Assembly: GCA_027579435.1 (NCBI GenBank) | Contig: JANBPK010001049.1 | Span: forward strand, 55,714 to 119,713 | Length of the DNA stretch: 64,000 nucleotides | Direction: 5' to 3' | Source: Candolleomyces eurysporus | Taxonomy: Eukaryota; Basidiomycota; Agaricomycetes; Agaricales; Psathyrellaceae | Part shown: one piece after another, positions 44,894-55,299 of the stretch | Layout of the letters: every line of letters starts with the position of its first letter | How positions within the stretch are numbered: the stretch's first letter is position 1 | Notes under the pieces: generated by a model | Database searches by the model: none | What the model was told of the DNA's origin: nothing | What the model saw: the letters and a program-made list of their open reading frames with translations, nothing else | Translations under genes and position numbers: made by a program

Positions 44894-45424
44894 TTATACG
44901 TTGTCTCCTCGTCTCTTCGTCGGTTTCCTGACAGGTGTAGCCTTGGGGAGAGTGACTGTGAGTACCCCATCCTCCACCGAGGCTTTGTTCTCCTCGTTCA
45001 GACCCTGAGGCAACTGAAGCGTCCGCGAGAGTTTGCCGTACCTCCGCTCCAGGACAGCATACCCGTTCTCGTTGTGTTCAGCGGAAAGCTTGCTCTCAGC
45101 CAAGACAATTAGACGGCCATTGTGAACGTCGATGCTAATGTCCTCTTTCTTAAGGCCCGGAAGCTCGAAAGTGGATTCTTCTCGGCATCCTCATGCAAGT
45201 CCATTCTGTAGACCGTTGTTAGAATGGTGGGGTAAAGGGAATGAGAATGAGTTGAATGCTTACCTAGGCTTGAAGTGCCTGACGGCTCCATCACCTCCAT
45301 CGCCCGTAGCTCGGCGTTGAAGTTGACCCTCGTTCCCATTAGGGATGGGTCGACGAGAACCAACGGCTTCATCAAAGATACGGTCGATGCCATAGAAGGG
45401 TTCATAGACGAAGACGTTGGACAT
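44894..45424 (-). CDS. Small heat-shock protein Hsp20 (alpha-crystallin) with an apparent frameshift
   Basis: Exon 1 from ATG at 45424 (MSNVFVYEPFYGIDRIFDEA) ends at HFKPR. After an intron of about 55 bp, exon 2 gives MDLHEDAEKN, then the alpha-crystallin core FELPGLKKEDISIDVHNGR, AESKLSAEHNENGYAVLERR, SRTLQLPQGL and DGVLTVTLPKATPVR, with a stop at 44894. Between AEKN and FELPG the frame is off by one: near 45173 a single base is missing. As written, the gene would stop early, so this is a sequencing error or a fresh pseudogene. Hsp20 proteins are oligomeric, ATP-independent chaperones in the cytosol. The promoter has a TATA box and heat-shock-element-like arrays, so regulation by Hsf1 is likely. 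Confidence 0.8.
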
Positions 45425-45540
45425 GATAAAAAAGGAGCGAGGAGATAAAATAGACGATGAGGGTGTGTTTGTTGGGTGCTAGGTCGTGAGTTAGAGTCGG
45501 CGTTCGATTCTGAGGACGGAGGTTGATGGGGCTAAAGGCT

Positions 45541-45547
45541 TTTTATA
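45541..45547 (-). promoter_or_regulatory. TATA box of hsp20
   Basis: TATAAAA on the minus strand, about 117-123 bp upstream of the ATG. Confidence 0.6.
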
Positions 45548-45642
45548 GAGTGCAGCTTGGAAGATTAGAAAGAGATAGAATATTCGCGAGAATTTGCAAG
45601 TTAAATCAGTCAGCCCCATAGGACAAGAACGTCGCATCCTTT

Positions 45643-45660
45643 GAAGTTTCGAATGTCTTC
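45643..45660 (-). promoter_or_regulatory. Heat-shock element
   Basis: Units with 5-bp spacing: GAA (45643), TTC (45648), a degenerate ATG (45653), TTC (45658). Three of four fit the nGAAn/nTTCn pattern, about 220 bp upstream of the hsp20 ATG. A second, weaker array TTC-GCA-TTC lies at 45699-45711. Confidence 0.55.
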
Positions 45661-45711
45661 TAAACGATGGAACAGAGCAACGAGAACACTCCCGGCGTTT
45701 CTCGCAATTTC

Positions 45712-46184
45712 GATCCGAGATCTAAAGTTGTGTCGTTATTTGTTTGGCTGGGCGTGATGCCGAGCTCGTTGGATCCGGCCTCATTGCCACCACATCCATG
45801 ATTCCTGCACAAGAATTCAATCCAAAATTGACTTCCAATTCGACCATATGGCGGGTGAGCATGAGTGCATATTTTCGATCGACGATATGGTGCTGATCGT
45901 GTGTCGTTGCCCTTTAAGGCTCCGTGAGGCAGATTCCGAGTCGCAATCCTATCTCTCCATTGACGATGTCATTCGGCTTCACTGTCAGAACAGGCGCTTA
46001 ACACAAGTTCAGGGCACACATCCAGAAACAGGAAGAATTGGTCAGTGGCGTGGTCAGCTGGCTCTAATCTGGAGGCATACAAAAGACGGCATCACTGGTT
46101 ATCTATAAGAAGGCTTGCTTTCCGTTGCTGCCATCTACTCCGCCTCACCTGTTCTTCGCTTGCCAAATTCCAAAGGATAAATAA
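45712..46184. other. Spacer between hsp20 and MP4
   Basis: The stretch about 45980-46070 weakly resembles the non-coding unit upstream of MP3 (near 42390-42450), with shared CAGGAA and GCTGGCT blocks. The 86-codon frame at 45848 has no domain and lies partly in this repeat. Confidence 0.4.
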
Positions 46185-47528
46185 ATGTCCTTTAACACGA
46201 GCCGTCAGGTCGTTATCGACGACAGTGATCCCCGAGTTCAGTGGACTGGAGACTGGTTCATCCGGGATAGTGTGGGCCAAGTTGGGAGGTGGAGCGCTCC
46301 CTTCTTGAATACGCTGCACGGATTTAATGGATCTTCTGCTAGTCTTTCATTCCCATACTATGGTAAGATCTGTTGATTGTCATGGGGCTATTGAGCCTGA
46401 TACCTTTACTCCTAGGAAGTGGCATGCTGGTTACAGGAGGTTTAACGCCCGGTGACAGGTTAGGCTCGGCGCCAGCTACTTGGCAATGCCTCGTCGATGG
46501 GGTTGTGATCAACGGCTCGGATAGAGTGAATTGGTCACTTACGTTGGACAGGTTGCTTTACTTATGCGGTCCAACACCACTTCTCCTCAAAAATCACACT
46601 CTTCAACTCTCCCTCAGTGGCGGAGCGGGAATGGTATGGGTTGACACCATCGAGTACCGCGTTCCGACAGCGGCAGACGTTGGAGAAGAGTGGACGCGGG
46701 TACTTCCTTCCGACGAAAGTATCCTTTATTCAGATGGATGGGAGGGAAACGATACTCTCATCTGGACTTATTCATACGGGGCTTGGTTAACATACGATTT
46801 CATCGGTACGCAGACCGACAGTCAATCTTTGCAGCACACTGCTAACGTTGCCCTCAGGTGAGGGAGTCACCTGGTCAGGCCACATTTTCAACGATTCTGC
46901 TGTCCCAGGGTTGGGCTACTACATTCTTGACGGGCAACAGCCACCCAAATCCTTCGTGATCCCTGCTACAGGCTCAGAATCGTTGTCCAACTACGCGTAC
47001 ATCAATATCACTGGTCTAAATCCAGGTCCACACCGTCTCGAATTAAGAAACGGTGGCAATGAAACAACGGCTGCGCTGGGATTCCGTTCCATCCTCACCC
47101 AGAACACCCTCTCACCTTCATTTCAACCTCGCAAGGGCCCACAGACATCGGGAAAGACCATCGGAGGAGTAGTGGGCGGGGCCCTTTGCGCAGTCCTTCT
47201 CCTCATTATATTAGCTATTCTCATTAGACAGCGTCGCAAGCGCCGACAGCAGCCTCCCCCAGCGGCAATGAATCATCGAGGATCATTCAGGCCGGTGTTT
47301 GAAGGGCGGACAGCGGCAACGGCGACGCTCTCAAATGCTGAGATGGCACAGAGGCCACCTACCGCTCCTCCTCCCCCAACACCTGGACCTAGACCTCCGA
47401 CTGCTTTCTCCCAGGATCGCATTTCCGCAACTTCGCCCAACTCAGAGCACGTTCCCGTTCAATACACGCCAGGTGGAGGGGCAGCTACGACCAATCACTA
47501 TCCAGGAATAGGTGCCCAGACTCATTGA
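46185..47528 (+). CDS. Single-pass two-lobed surface protein, MP4 (most divergent)
   Basis: Starts at 46185 (MSFNTSRQVVIDDSDPRVQW). Exon 2 carries ATWQCLVDGVVINGSDRVNW, HTLQLSLSGGAGMVWVDTIE and YSYGAWLTYDFIG. Exon 3 starts GEGVTWSGHIFNDSAVPG and includes YYILDGQQPPKSFVIPA, NITGLNPGPHRLELRNGG, the transmembrane segment GGVVGGALCAVLLLIILAIL, the basic RQRRKRRQQ, and a Pro-rich tail (AQRPPTAPPPPTPGPRPP) ending at 47528. Intron positions are the same as in MP1-MP3. The promoter block shared by MP1-MP3 is absent, so MP4 is probably the oldest branch in the array. No frame problems were seen. Function unknown, as for the others. Confidence 0.82.
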
Positions 47529-48392
47529 AAGGATCTTCTATGAAAAGGCCACCGTTGACTGCGGAGGCTCGAATATTGATATCGTTCCATTATGGACGGA
47601 CAAGGACCGCTCCCATCTTTTGTGTTGCCTACACCCATGGGGAATGCAACTTTCATCGACTTCTTTCAGCGACGCTCGCCACCTTTGCACGTCCAGTGAT
47701 GCTGGAGGATGCCCTCCCGATGTTCAATCACTCCTGGAGCGACCACTTCCTTTGACTATTTCCCCGCCTGTCGCCCTGTCCCGTTCCAGACACCCAACGA
47801 CGTGGTCCCTCAGCAATTTTTTCAGGGACTCTTGCCACCCTCTTCTTCTGGACATCCAATGGCACTGGGAGACGGACTTCATCTCGATGGTGTTCAATAA
47901 ATTCAAGCTCCTTTCACTGCGCTCGTTCAATACTCGATTGTATTCGTTCGTCACAATAAATATGTTTTCCTCTTATCTATGAATGCAATAAGACTGCCGT
48001 ACTAAGCTTTGCACTCGTGATTGATTCAGAACAATAGAAGAAACGATAGATCCGCTTCGCCCAAATCTAGTCGGGAATCTCAACCACCACTGGGCAAAGT
48101 GTGTCATTGGGTAGATACTGTGTACAGGCAAAACTCATAATTACTTTCTTGAGCTACAAGAATCGTTGCAATGTTCCCAAACGGGCAGAAGAACAGGTTG
48201 TGATGTCCTCGTACGTGAAGCTCCAGCTTATTCGAAAATAAACCAGATTGGAATCCTACATACCAAGGCTGCCATCAATGGCGAGCTTTGTTTGTAGAAC
48301 TGTCATGAACCAATTCGAAGCTCTTGAGCGAAGCAGGTTGGAAGTTGCTTAGATTGCTGTATTTAGACTCAAGTTTCCACATCCTTCGAGGC
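47529..48392. other. Spacer downstream of MP4 with a possible eroded exon
   Basis: From about 47590 to 47900, one plus frame reads Pro/Phe-rich peptide (PLPSFVLPTPMGNATFIDFF, later FDYFPACRPVPFQTPNDVVP) broken by a stop near 47700. It could be a lost extension of the MP4 tail. The rest holds nothing recognisable. Confidence 0.35.
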
Positions 48393-50601
48393 ATGGCCAA
48401 ACACCTCCCAACTGCGACCAAATACAAGGCGGGTGGGGCGTTGAGGCGGTTGAGATCAACCTCCATCTCGTCCTCGATCTCGACGCCCAATAGTATGCCT
48501 AGAAAGGCTAAGGTCATCTCAAACCCCAGTTCCCAGCGGGGAGGATCCGATCCTTCTTCTGCTGGGGTTGCCCAAGTCACAGCACAGCTGGCGCAAACAG
48601 ATTTAAAAGATAACCAAATCACACCTGAACAGGCGGCCTTCATAGTCCAGCACGGATTCACACAGGCGAAGCAGTGGCACCAAGAAAACGATTCTTCACT
48701 GAGCGATCAGTGGGTCAATATCAAAGCTGCTCGTTCCGTCGCCTCGAAGATATGGCCCATTATATTCAAGGGACCAGTACCAATGGATGCTGACGAGCGC
48801 TCTCGATGCTTGACTCTGATGCTGAATGCATGGAAGAGCTGCATCGAAACGTATAAGGTGTTGGAACCTGCTTCAAACGTGCCTGTAGATGACCCAACCG
48901 TCAATATGGTCAGATCGATGTACNTTTTTAATTTTCTTGCACCTTGAAGGGCGGCCGACGCCTGACAATACCAACCCGATGGAGGAGCTCATGCTGATTT
49001 TGGAGGTCATTGGTGGGGGAAGAGAGCTCGCCTCGGCAACCGACGACATAAAAAAGTTAAGGTCTGGCACGTCGCATTCTCAGAGTGGTAAAGGCGCCAA
49101 GTCCCTCGGGAACGACAAGAAAGGTTCGTCGCATTACAATGCCTCTTTGCTTCAGCAAGTGATCAATCTTCGTGTTAGGAAAAAAAACGGAAAGTACAAA
49201 GGAGACTATCAAAGGTACCTCACAAGATGCATCCATCCCAATCGAACTCCACTCACTTTGCGTAGCGCCAGGCGATCCATGCAAACTGCCATATGGACAC
49301 GTCCCGTCCATAGAGCGTAAATCATACTAATTTCTCGAATGCATACTCCGGACTGAACTCCTGCTTTTATTTAGTCCCAGAAAACCTCGAAGAGAACGGC
49401 TACATCTTTCGCGAAATGATCATACCAACAAATGCTCCCAAGACCACCGCGGACCATCCAGGACTCGCCGTTTTGACAAGCGTCCCACCGATCCACACTA
49501 CCGGAGAGAAAACCGACCCTAACAGCCACACCGTCTGGATTACCTGCGCCGAGTCCAAAGCGCGGTACTTCGCTAAAGGGTGGCCCAAACCCGTACCCAA
49601 GATTCCCAACAAGGTCGTCGTTAAAGAGACCGATGACGATATGGGACTAGGCGTCTTCGCGACTCGGGATATCAAGCAATTCGAGCTTGTGCTTGTCGAA
49701 CGACCCTACTTGGTTTACCCCAAAGGCATCGGGGCCGTCTCTTTGACTGATAAAGCCACGAGGGAGTTAACGAAGAGCCAGTATTTTCAGCTTGGACTTA
49801 TACAAGCGGAGAAGTTGTTAGAGCGAGTCATGAAGGACTGGATGACGGAAGAGGCGAGGAAAGGGTACATGGAGTTGGCCAATTCGCATAAGCATGACGG
49901 GAGTGGACCGATTGATGGGATTTTGAGGACAAATGGGTATGCTGTTATGTTTGGGGACAAGATGCACGGGTTCGATGAAGACTTCTATCGAGGGTATTCA
50001 GCCGTTTCGCGTATTGGAAGCAGGCTCAATCATAGGTACGTGCTACGCCCCTTCAATCTCGGATACCATTCTGGCGGACGACTAACTGCATTCTCCAGCT
50101 GCATTTCTAATGTAAGCGTGGGCTTTGACGCTGCTACATTCACAATATGCTTCAAAGCCAAACGGGATATCAAAGCCGGCTCCCAAATCTTCACGTCGTA
50201 TACCCAGATCTTGCAGTCGAAAGCAGACCGACAAGCAGCTCTCGCGCCTTACGAGATCACCGAATGCAAATGCCGCGCCTGCGTCAACGCTACGCCTCAG
50301 TCCGATAAACTACGCCAAGTGTGCTTAAAAATGATCTGGAATTGGAGGAATCAGTCGATGGAGGTGTGGCCAAAGGATCCGAAACTCAACGAAAGCGTGT
50401 TGACACCTCTGTTGGAGATGAAGAAGAGGATGGAGGAGGAAGGGCTGGATGATGAGAAATGCGGGTATCCTCTGCTCTATCAGATTATGCACAGGGTTTA
50501 CCTTCAGGTGGGGAATCTNAAAAAAGGCGAATGAGGCGATGGCGCAGTTTACCAAGTTCATGGAAGGGCGTTTGAAGAACAAGGAGTGGGTTATGAGTTG
50601 A
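48393..50601 (+). CDS. SET-domain protein, intact copy
   Basis: Start placed at ATG 48393 (MAKHLPTATKYKAGGALRRL); ATG 48495 (MPRKAK) is an alternative. An N-terminal helical region is followed by a basic spacer, then NGYIFREMIIPTNAPKTT and TVWITCAESKARYFAKGWPK. The split SET domain follows: DDDMGLGVFATRDIKQFELV, RPYLVYPKG, a helical insert (EARKGYMELANSHK), then SRLNH/SCISNVSVGFD across an intron (the NHSC motif), FKAKRDIKAGSQIFTSYT, and the Cys-rich post-SET CKCRACV. A C-terminal helical part ends at 50601. Ns at 48924 and 50519 abut T- and A-runs; omitting each restores the frame. Such SET/SMYD-like proteins are lysine methyltransferases; the substrate is unknown. Two dead copies lie at 61320-62660. 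Confidence 0.8.
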
Positions 50602-51605
50602 GGAACGATGTCTGTGTAGTGATCAATAGTATTTGAAGTAACATTGTGACCCCGGGCCCTGGCCCCTGATCACGGTCTCCCTTGCAGGTTCATCAGTTCA
50701 AGTTCCTTCGTCACAAAGTGCTCCAGTTCCCGTCCGTTTCGTGCCACCAATGATTGCGGAAAACTGACCTTTCTCGAAGAGTACGTCACTGCGATGTCGG
50801 AGGTCAAAGCATGTTGCCATTGGCCGGTTTCGGGTCCAACATAGAATGTCGAAGGATACTCGTCATTCACCTATTTCAGACACAGAAATGGCGATTCAAT
50901 GAGACCAGTCTATATGAAGAATCTTGCGGAGCTTATCTTCCAAGATTTCCTTCAATTGGTGCCGCATGGAGTGTCTCGAGCTTGAAGAGGTGATCAGTGT
51001 AGAACGTTCAACGCACACCTTCAAGATAAGGAGTTGAGTTTGAATGACTTGCTAAAAGAAAATGGGGTTCTCAAGAATGGCATTCAGATAGACGGTCTCC
51101 GCTCGGACTGCTCGGCCATTTCGCCCCTCGCATAGATCTCAACGTGCTTGCCTCGGCGGCGCTCCTGAAGTCGTCAACAGAACAAGCCGCAGTAATTCAA
51201 CGAATTCCATCTATTTTGTCTAGGACCAGAGAGGTACCAGCTGTATGTACGCATCTACAATACAACGCACCCGTTTGCCGGTGCCGCGTGTAAAATCTAT
51301 AGACTGAGCATAGTCGCGCAAGAATGAACAGAGAAAATTAAAGTAGGGTAGGGTATGAAGAAGGGCGAATGCGGGATATGTATGTGTAAAAAGCGAAGAG
51401 AGAAGCCAAGACACAGATGCCTGGTGAGACGACTTGTACATCCTTGTCTAGGGGCACCTGCCCTACCGTCGTGGAGCAAAAAGCGTCACATACGAAGGGA
51501 GAGCAGGAAAAGGAGGAGGCACGGGAGGAAAGAGGGTAACAAGAAAGAAGAAGAAAAGGTCGAGCTTGGAGCCGGACATGGTGGCTCCTCTAGGCTCAGA
51601 CAATT
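50602..51605. other. Spacer between the SET gene and DUF1275 A
   Basis: Convergent 3' ends. No gene was recognised; frames near 51355-51636 (+) are Arg/Lys-rich antisense noise. Confidence 0.4.
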
Positions 51606-52721
51606 CTATGCAGCAGCGCCGGCTTTAGGCTTCTGAGGAACAAACACCCAGGAGAGAGCAATGAGCACCCGCAATCCCACTCCAACGCCAAGCGTTCCAG
51701 CGGTGCCCAGCGCGGCGAGGATGGCCCTACCGATGAAGGCGCCGAGGAATAGGGACACGGCAGCGATGAGCCTGTGATCCCGCGAAAGAACCTTCTTGTG
51801 TATCTTGAGCAAGCTCGGGTCGGTCATGAGCTCGACCCAAACGGTCGTCAACACGACTAGAAGTACAGATTCGCCGAACAGAAAGGGTAACGAGTCACGG
51901 CAGAAGCACAAGGAAGCCGGTCAGCAAAGAAGAACGGCGGGCTGAAGCTGATGATATAACGTACTCGTTGTTCCGAACGCGGTGTTCAGCCGCTTGCCCA
52001 GTACTCCCTGAAGGCCAAGACTCGCACTGATGAACGCCAAACCGACGAATGTCAAGGCGTTCGACCAAGCAGGTTGGTCGCGCTCGTTAGCCAAGCTGGG
52101 CTGACCGCTCTTCCAGAATGCGATAGCGCCGGCCATGGTCAACAGTGCTTGGATGAACGTGCCGGCGACGAGCCATATCCGCTTTTGAGCTCCCACTTTG
52201 TCGCCTATACGTCCCAGAGCAGCGCCGAGGTTGAATGAGATAAGTGAACAGAGAGCTTGCTGATCTGCTATCCTGAAATTTTGGACGCCACCCTCCCAAA
52301 GCCGCGCAATCGCCAGACCGAGCTAGATGGACAGGGTGAATTGAATGAGATCAAAAAGTCTAAAGCATGAAAAACGACATTCATTGAAAAGACCCTCACC
52401 TGGGCAAAGTTGCCAGTCTGGAAACCGCACCAGACGAAGATGGCAGAGAAAGAGATGACATCGCTGTCAGACGTCAGTTCAGCAGCATGGTCGAGTCATA
52501 TCATACAACGGTCCTCACATGTAGCCGGTCATGAACGAGAACGCCGCCAACGGTGCTATCGTCTCCTTTGGGTCGACGTCGGCCTGGAGATACTGCCACA
52601 GAGAAAATCCCTCGCCAGCCTTTCCATGTTCGACGTCCTTTCCCTCTACCGTGGTGGAGCTTGCATGGGTCGTCGTCGAGCCACTCGCAGGGACCTTTTC
52701 GCCTTCAGGATCGTGAGCCAT
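51606..52721 (-). CDS. DUF1275 (YoaK-like) membrane protein, copy A
   Basis: Four exons from ATG at 52721 (MAHDPEGEKVPASGSTTTHA) to a stop at 51606. Exon 1 has an acidic N terminus and FSLWQYLQADVDPKETIAPL ending FSFMTGYM. Exon 2 is DVISFSAIFVWCGFQTGNFA, the FxxNQTGN-like family hallmark. Exon 3 has SLISFNLGAALGRIGDKVGA, RIWLVAGTFIQALLTMAGAI and SASLGLQGVLGKRLNTAFGT. Exon 4 has VVLTTVWVELMTDPSLLKI, LIAAVSLFLGAFIGRAIL and the last span VLIALSWVFVPQ. About six membrane spans are predicted. The family is widespread in bacteria and fungi, with no firm function. No defects were seen; this is the reference copy for the decayed paralogues to its right. Confidence 0.85.
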
Positions 52722-53239
52722 TGCTATCCTCGAGAATCAGCGGCCGCTGGCGATGAAGGTGGCGGAGGGAGCAGGAAGGAAACGGGTGGGGCGGTTATCC
52801 ACCAGCCAACTGGCCGGTTGCTGGTTTTTATCGGAGCAAAAGAAGAAATGTCTTGGCACATTTGTTTCTCTCAGCCAGCGCTTCTCCGCTCCAGTTCGGC
52901 AATCCGACAACCACGCTTCGGACTCCGAACAGATTTCATGCTTGATAAAACTTAAATAGAGATCATTTCCCTGCACGATGGCGCGATTCGCATCTTCGTC
53001 ACCATAGTAAGAAACACGCCCTAGCCCTGTTGTGCCTAGTCGCCGCCGGGAAGGCAAGAAGGTACCGGCAATTAAGTCAGAAATCGAGGAGAAACCGAGT
53101 AGACGTTGCAAAGTCTATCTAACATACACGAGGTAGTACAGTAAAATGTTTCAAGGCACATTAATGCAAGACGAACGTCAAATCTCTCTACCTCGAGCCA
53201 AGATATGCATAGTAAGAATGCGGCTCAAAACCTTCAAGC
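52722..53239. other. Spacer between DUF1275 A and B
   Basis: Promoter of copy A and 3' flank of copy B. Nearly the same sequence is found at 62675-63143. No gene. Confidence 0.5.
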
Positions 53240-54092
53240 TCATGGGAGATGGACACGAGTTGCGGGGACCCACAGCCATGAGAACGCTATCCCAACTCTA
53301 ATCAACACGCCCACTCCAATCGTGAGCGCAGTACCCAGCTGACCCAAAATTAAACGTCCAACAACCACGCCAAGGAACAGTGAGGCCACCGCAAACCACT
53401 TCTGATCTCTCGATCGCACAGGCCGGGTGACCTGGAACAGGGTAGGATCCGTGACGAGTTCCACAAACACCGCCGTCAAAACAACTAATAGAAGAACGTC
53501 GTAAGCATAACTATCAACCCCCAGAAAGAGCAAACGGACTCACTCGTCGTACTAAACTGTGTATTCAGCCTTCTCGCCATGATTCCCTGCACGCCAAGGC
53601 TCGCGCTCAGACACGCGACGCCGAAGAAGTACAACACGTTATCACCAACGCGAGCCTCCGAGTCGAGAGCCCAAAAGGTAAGCGCAGACGCCAAGGTCAG
53701 AAGCGCTTGGATCAGTGTTCCAACGAACAGCCATCCTCGCTTGTGCGTTCCTATCCGGTCCCCCAACCGACCGAAGGTTGCAAGGCCAAGCACAAACGCT
53801 GACAGCGAGCAGAGAGAGCTCTGATCGGGCTTGGGCAGGGTGGTGAGGATGCTGATGTTAGTGCGCGGGTTGGTGTAAAAGGACTCGATAATCCGCGCAA
53901 TGGCAAGTGAAACCTAGTCCCAAATCGCTGTCAGCGACAAACTGACACAACAAAAGCTAAGCAAACATACCTGGGCAAAGTTGCCTGTTTGGAACCCACA
54001 CCAGACGAAGATGGCTGAAAAGGAGATGGCACCGCTGTAAGTGAAAATGGAAGCGGTCTCGTCTCCCCTTTGCCCTGTCCTGTCCCTCCCCT
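52737..54092. repeat. Recent segmental duplication, left copy
   Basis: Matches 62675-64000 at an offset of about 9.9 kb. Most of the block differs by a few per cent, and the last 380 bp (about 53712-54092) look identical by eye. The match runs off the right edge of the window, so the true extent is unknown. Confidence 0.9.
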
Positions 54093-55299
54093 CCTCCTGA
54101 ACCTTTCCACTAACCAAGTCCTTCTCAATGGGCCCAAAACGAACCGTGCGATCAGGCCGAGCGGATGTTGTCTCTTCCCGCAGCCTTTTTCCAGTTGTAG
54201 CCGTGACGCTATCGGGCACCGTAGCCCATGTAGGACGATACTTATGTTTGAGGTAGGCGTAAAGCTGCTCTCTGGCAGCTCTGGGAGAGGATGAGTTAGT
54301 GGGAACGAGAGATAACGCGGATGTACGTACATTTGCACTGGGGTGTCATTGAGTCTTACAGGATAAATGAACTTGGGCAGAGGAGGAGTGCTGTCACATT
54401 CACGATCGCTCCCACTAGCCTCTTCTTCGTCTCTGAATTCGTCTTCCCCGTTTTCTGTTATTTGCTGACTATCAGACTCTCGGCCGCCTTCGTCTTCAAA
54501 AATTGATCGCTGTGGCTCTGTAGCCCCTGCTGATCCCAATGGCGGGGGAATCCTGACCGGATTATTGCCGTCAAAAAAATCGGGCCCAATGGGCAGAAGG
54601 AGCATGACGAGTGAATGAGGGGTCGATGAATGAAAAATAAACATGGACCATGAATTGTTTATATAACGCAGTTTACAAAACATTCATGAGTATATGCCGT
54701 GCACGGCCGTGACTAGGCGCTCGCCGTCCCGTTCACATTTTTGGTTCTGAAAAGACGGGCCGTCTTGTATAGCAAAAAGCCCGTCTTGAGCCGTGATTTG
54801 GACGGCCGACCCCGTGCACGGGACGGTGAACAGCCCTAGTGCAAAGATCGAAGCCTCATCCGATCCAAACGCATCTCCTGGAGAAGTGCCCTGTCGGGAA
54901 AGACCCGGACAACGCCAGAGAAGGATATCGGTCGGTCACGAACGACGCGTACGTGGCCCCATCCCGAACCATACGAACTCGGATTCGAATTATGGATACA
55001 TACTCACATGTAGCCAGCCATGAAAAGATAGCCAAGCAAGGGCGGCGTCACCTTCTGGCCATCCACCTCCGAAGCAAACGATTCCTTCAGATAAGCCCAC
55101 CGAGACTGTTGTCGCTCTTTAAATGTCGCCGGAGATGGTACTATCAGTCTCCCGCCAAAACGCTCCTGGAGTCGATGAGAAGACCGTACGCACCTAGCTG
55201 GGTGTCGACGGAAGACGACCCCGAGGATCCATGACTGTCTATCGAACGGTAGTTCACCGCTGTGCCTGCTACGTGGTTCTTCAAGCTTGACGACGACAT
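53240..55299 (-). CDS. DUF1275 (YoaK-like) membrane protein, copy B, with invaded intron
   Basis: Exons from ATG at 55299 (MSSSSLKNHVAGTAVNYRSI) through RQQSRWAYLKESFASEVDGQ and LLGYLFMAGYM (about 55007), then GAISFSAIFVWCGFQTGNFA (about 54040), LGLATFGRLGDRIGTHKRGW, SLGVQGIMARRLNTQFSTT, and VVLTAVFVELVTDPTLFQV to a stop at 53240. The intron between GYM and GAISFSA is about 960 bp, compared with about 55 bp in copy A. It contains a foreign coding segment (54050-54605) and a small inverted-repeat element. If the long intron is removed correctly, a full-length protein results. Otherwise transcription from inside the intron would give the fusion described separately. Confidence 0.7.
54042..54605 (-). 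CDS. Intron-borne coding segment, possible alternative N terminus of DUF1275 B
   Basis: Reads from ATG at 54605 (MLLLPIGPDFFDGNNPVRIP). An acidic disordered part (RDEEEASGSDRECDS) leads to FIYPVRLNDTPVQM. An intron of about 60 bp follows, then REQLYAYLKHKYRPTWATVP and a charged region ending TASIFTYS. That frame is the same as the frame of the next DUF1275 exon (GAISFSAIFVWCG) and is open across the normal splice acceptor. It may therefore be a separate inserted gene fragment, or a chimeric gene that replaces the native N terminus. The start of the same segment is present in the duplicate at the right edge. Family not recognised. Confidence 0.5.
54713..54839. mobile_element. Small inverted-repeat (MITE-like) element in the DUF1275 B intron
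   Basis: Imperfect terminal inverted repeats: 54713-54736 begins CTAGGCGCTCGCCGTCCCG; 54814-54839 ends GGACGGTGAACAGCCCTAG. The element is 127 bp, with an interior containing two short inverted GACGGGC/GCCCGTC motifs. No coding capacity. Confidence 0.5.

Noticed and set aside
53914..54219. Treating the frame ending TASIFTYSGAISFSA as a complete independent gene
   Set aside because: Its 3' part is plainly the DUF1275 exon. It is described as an intron-borne segment with a possible fusion.
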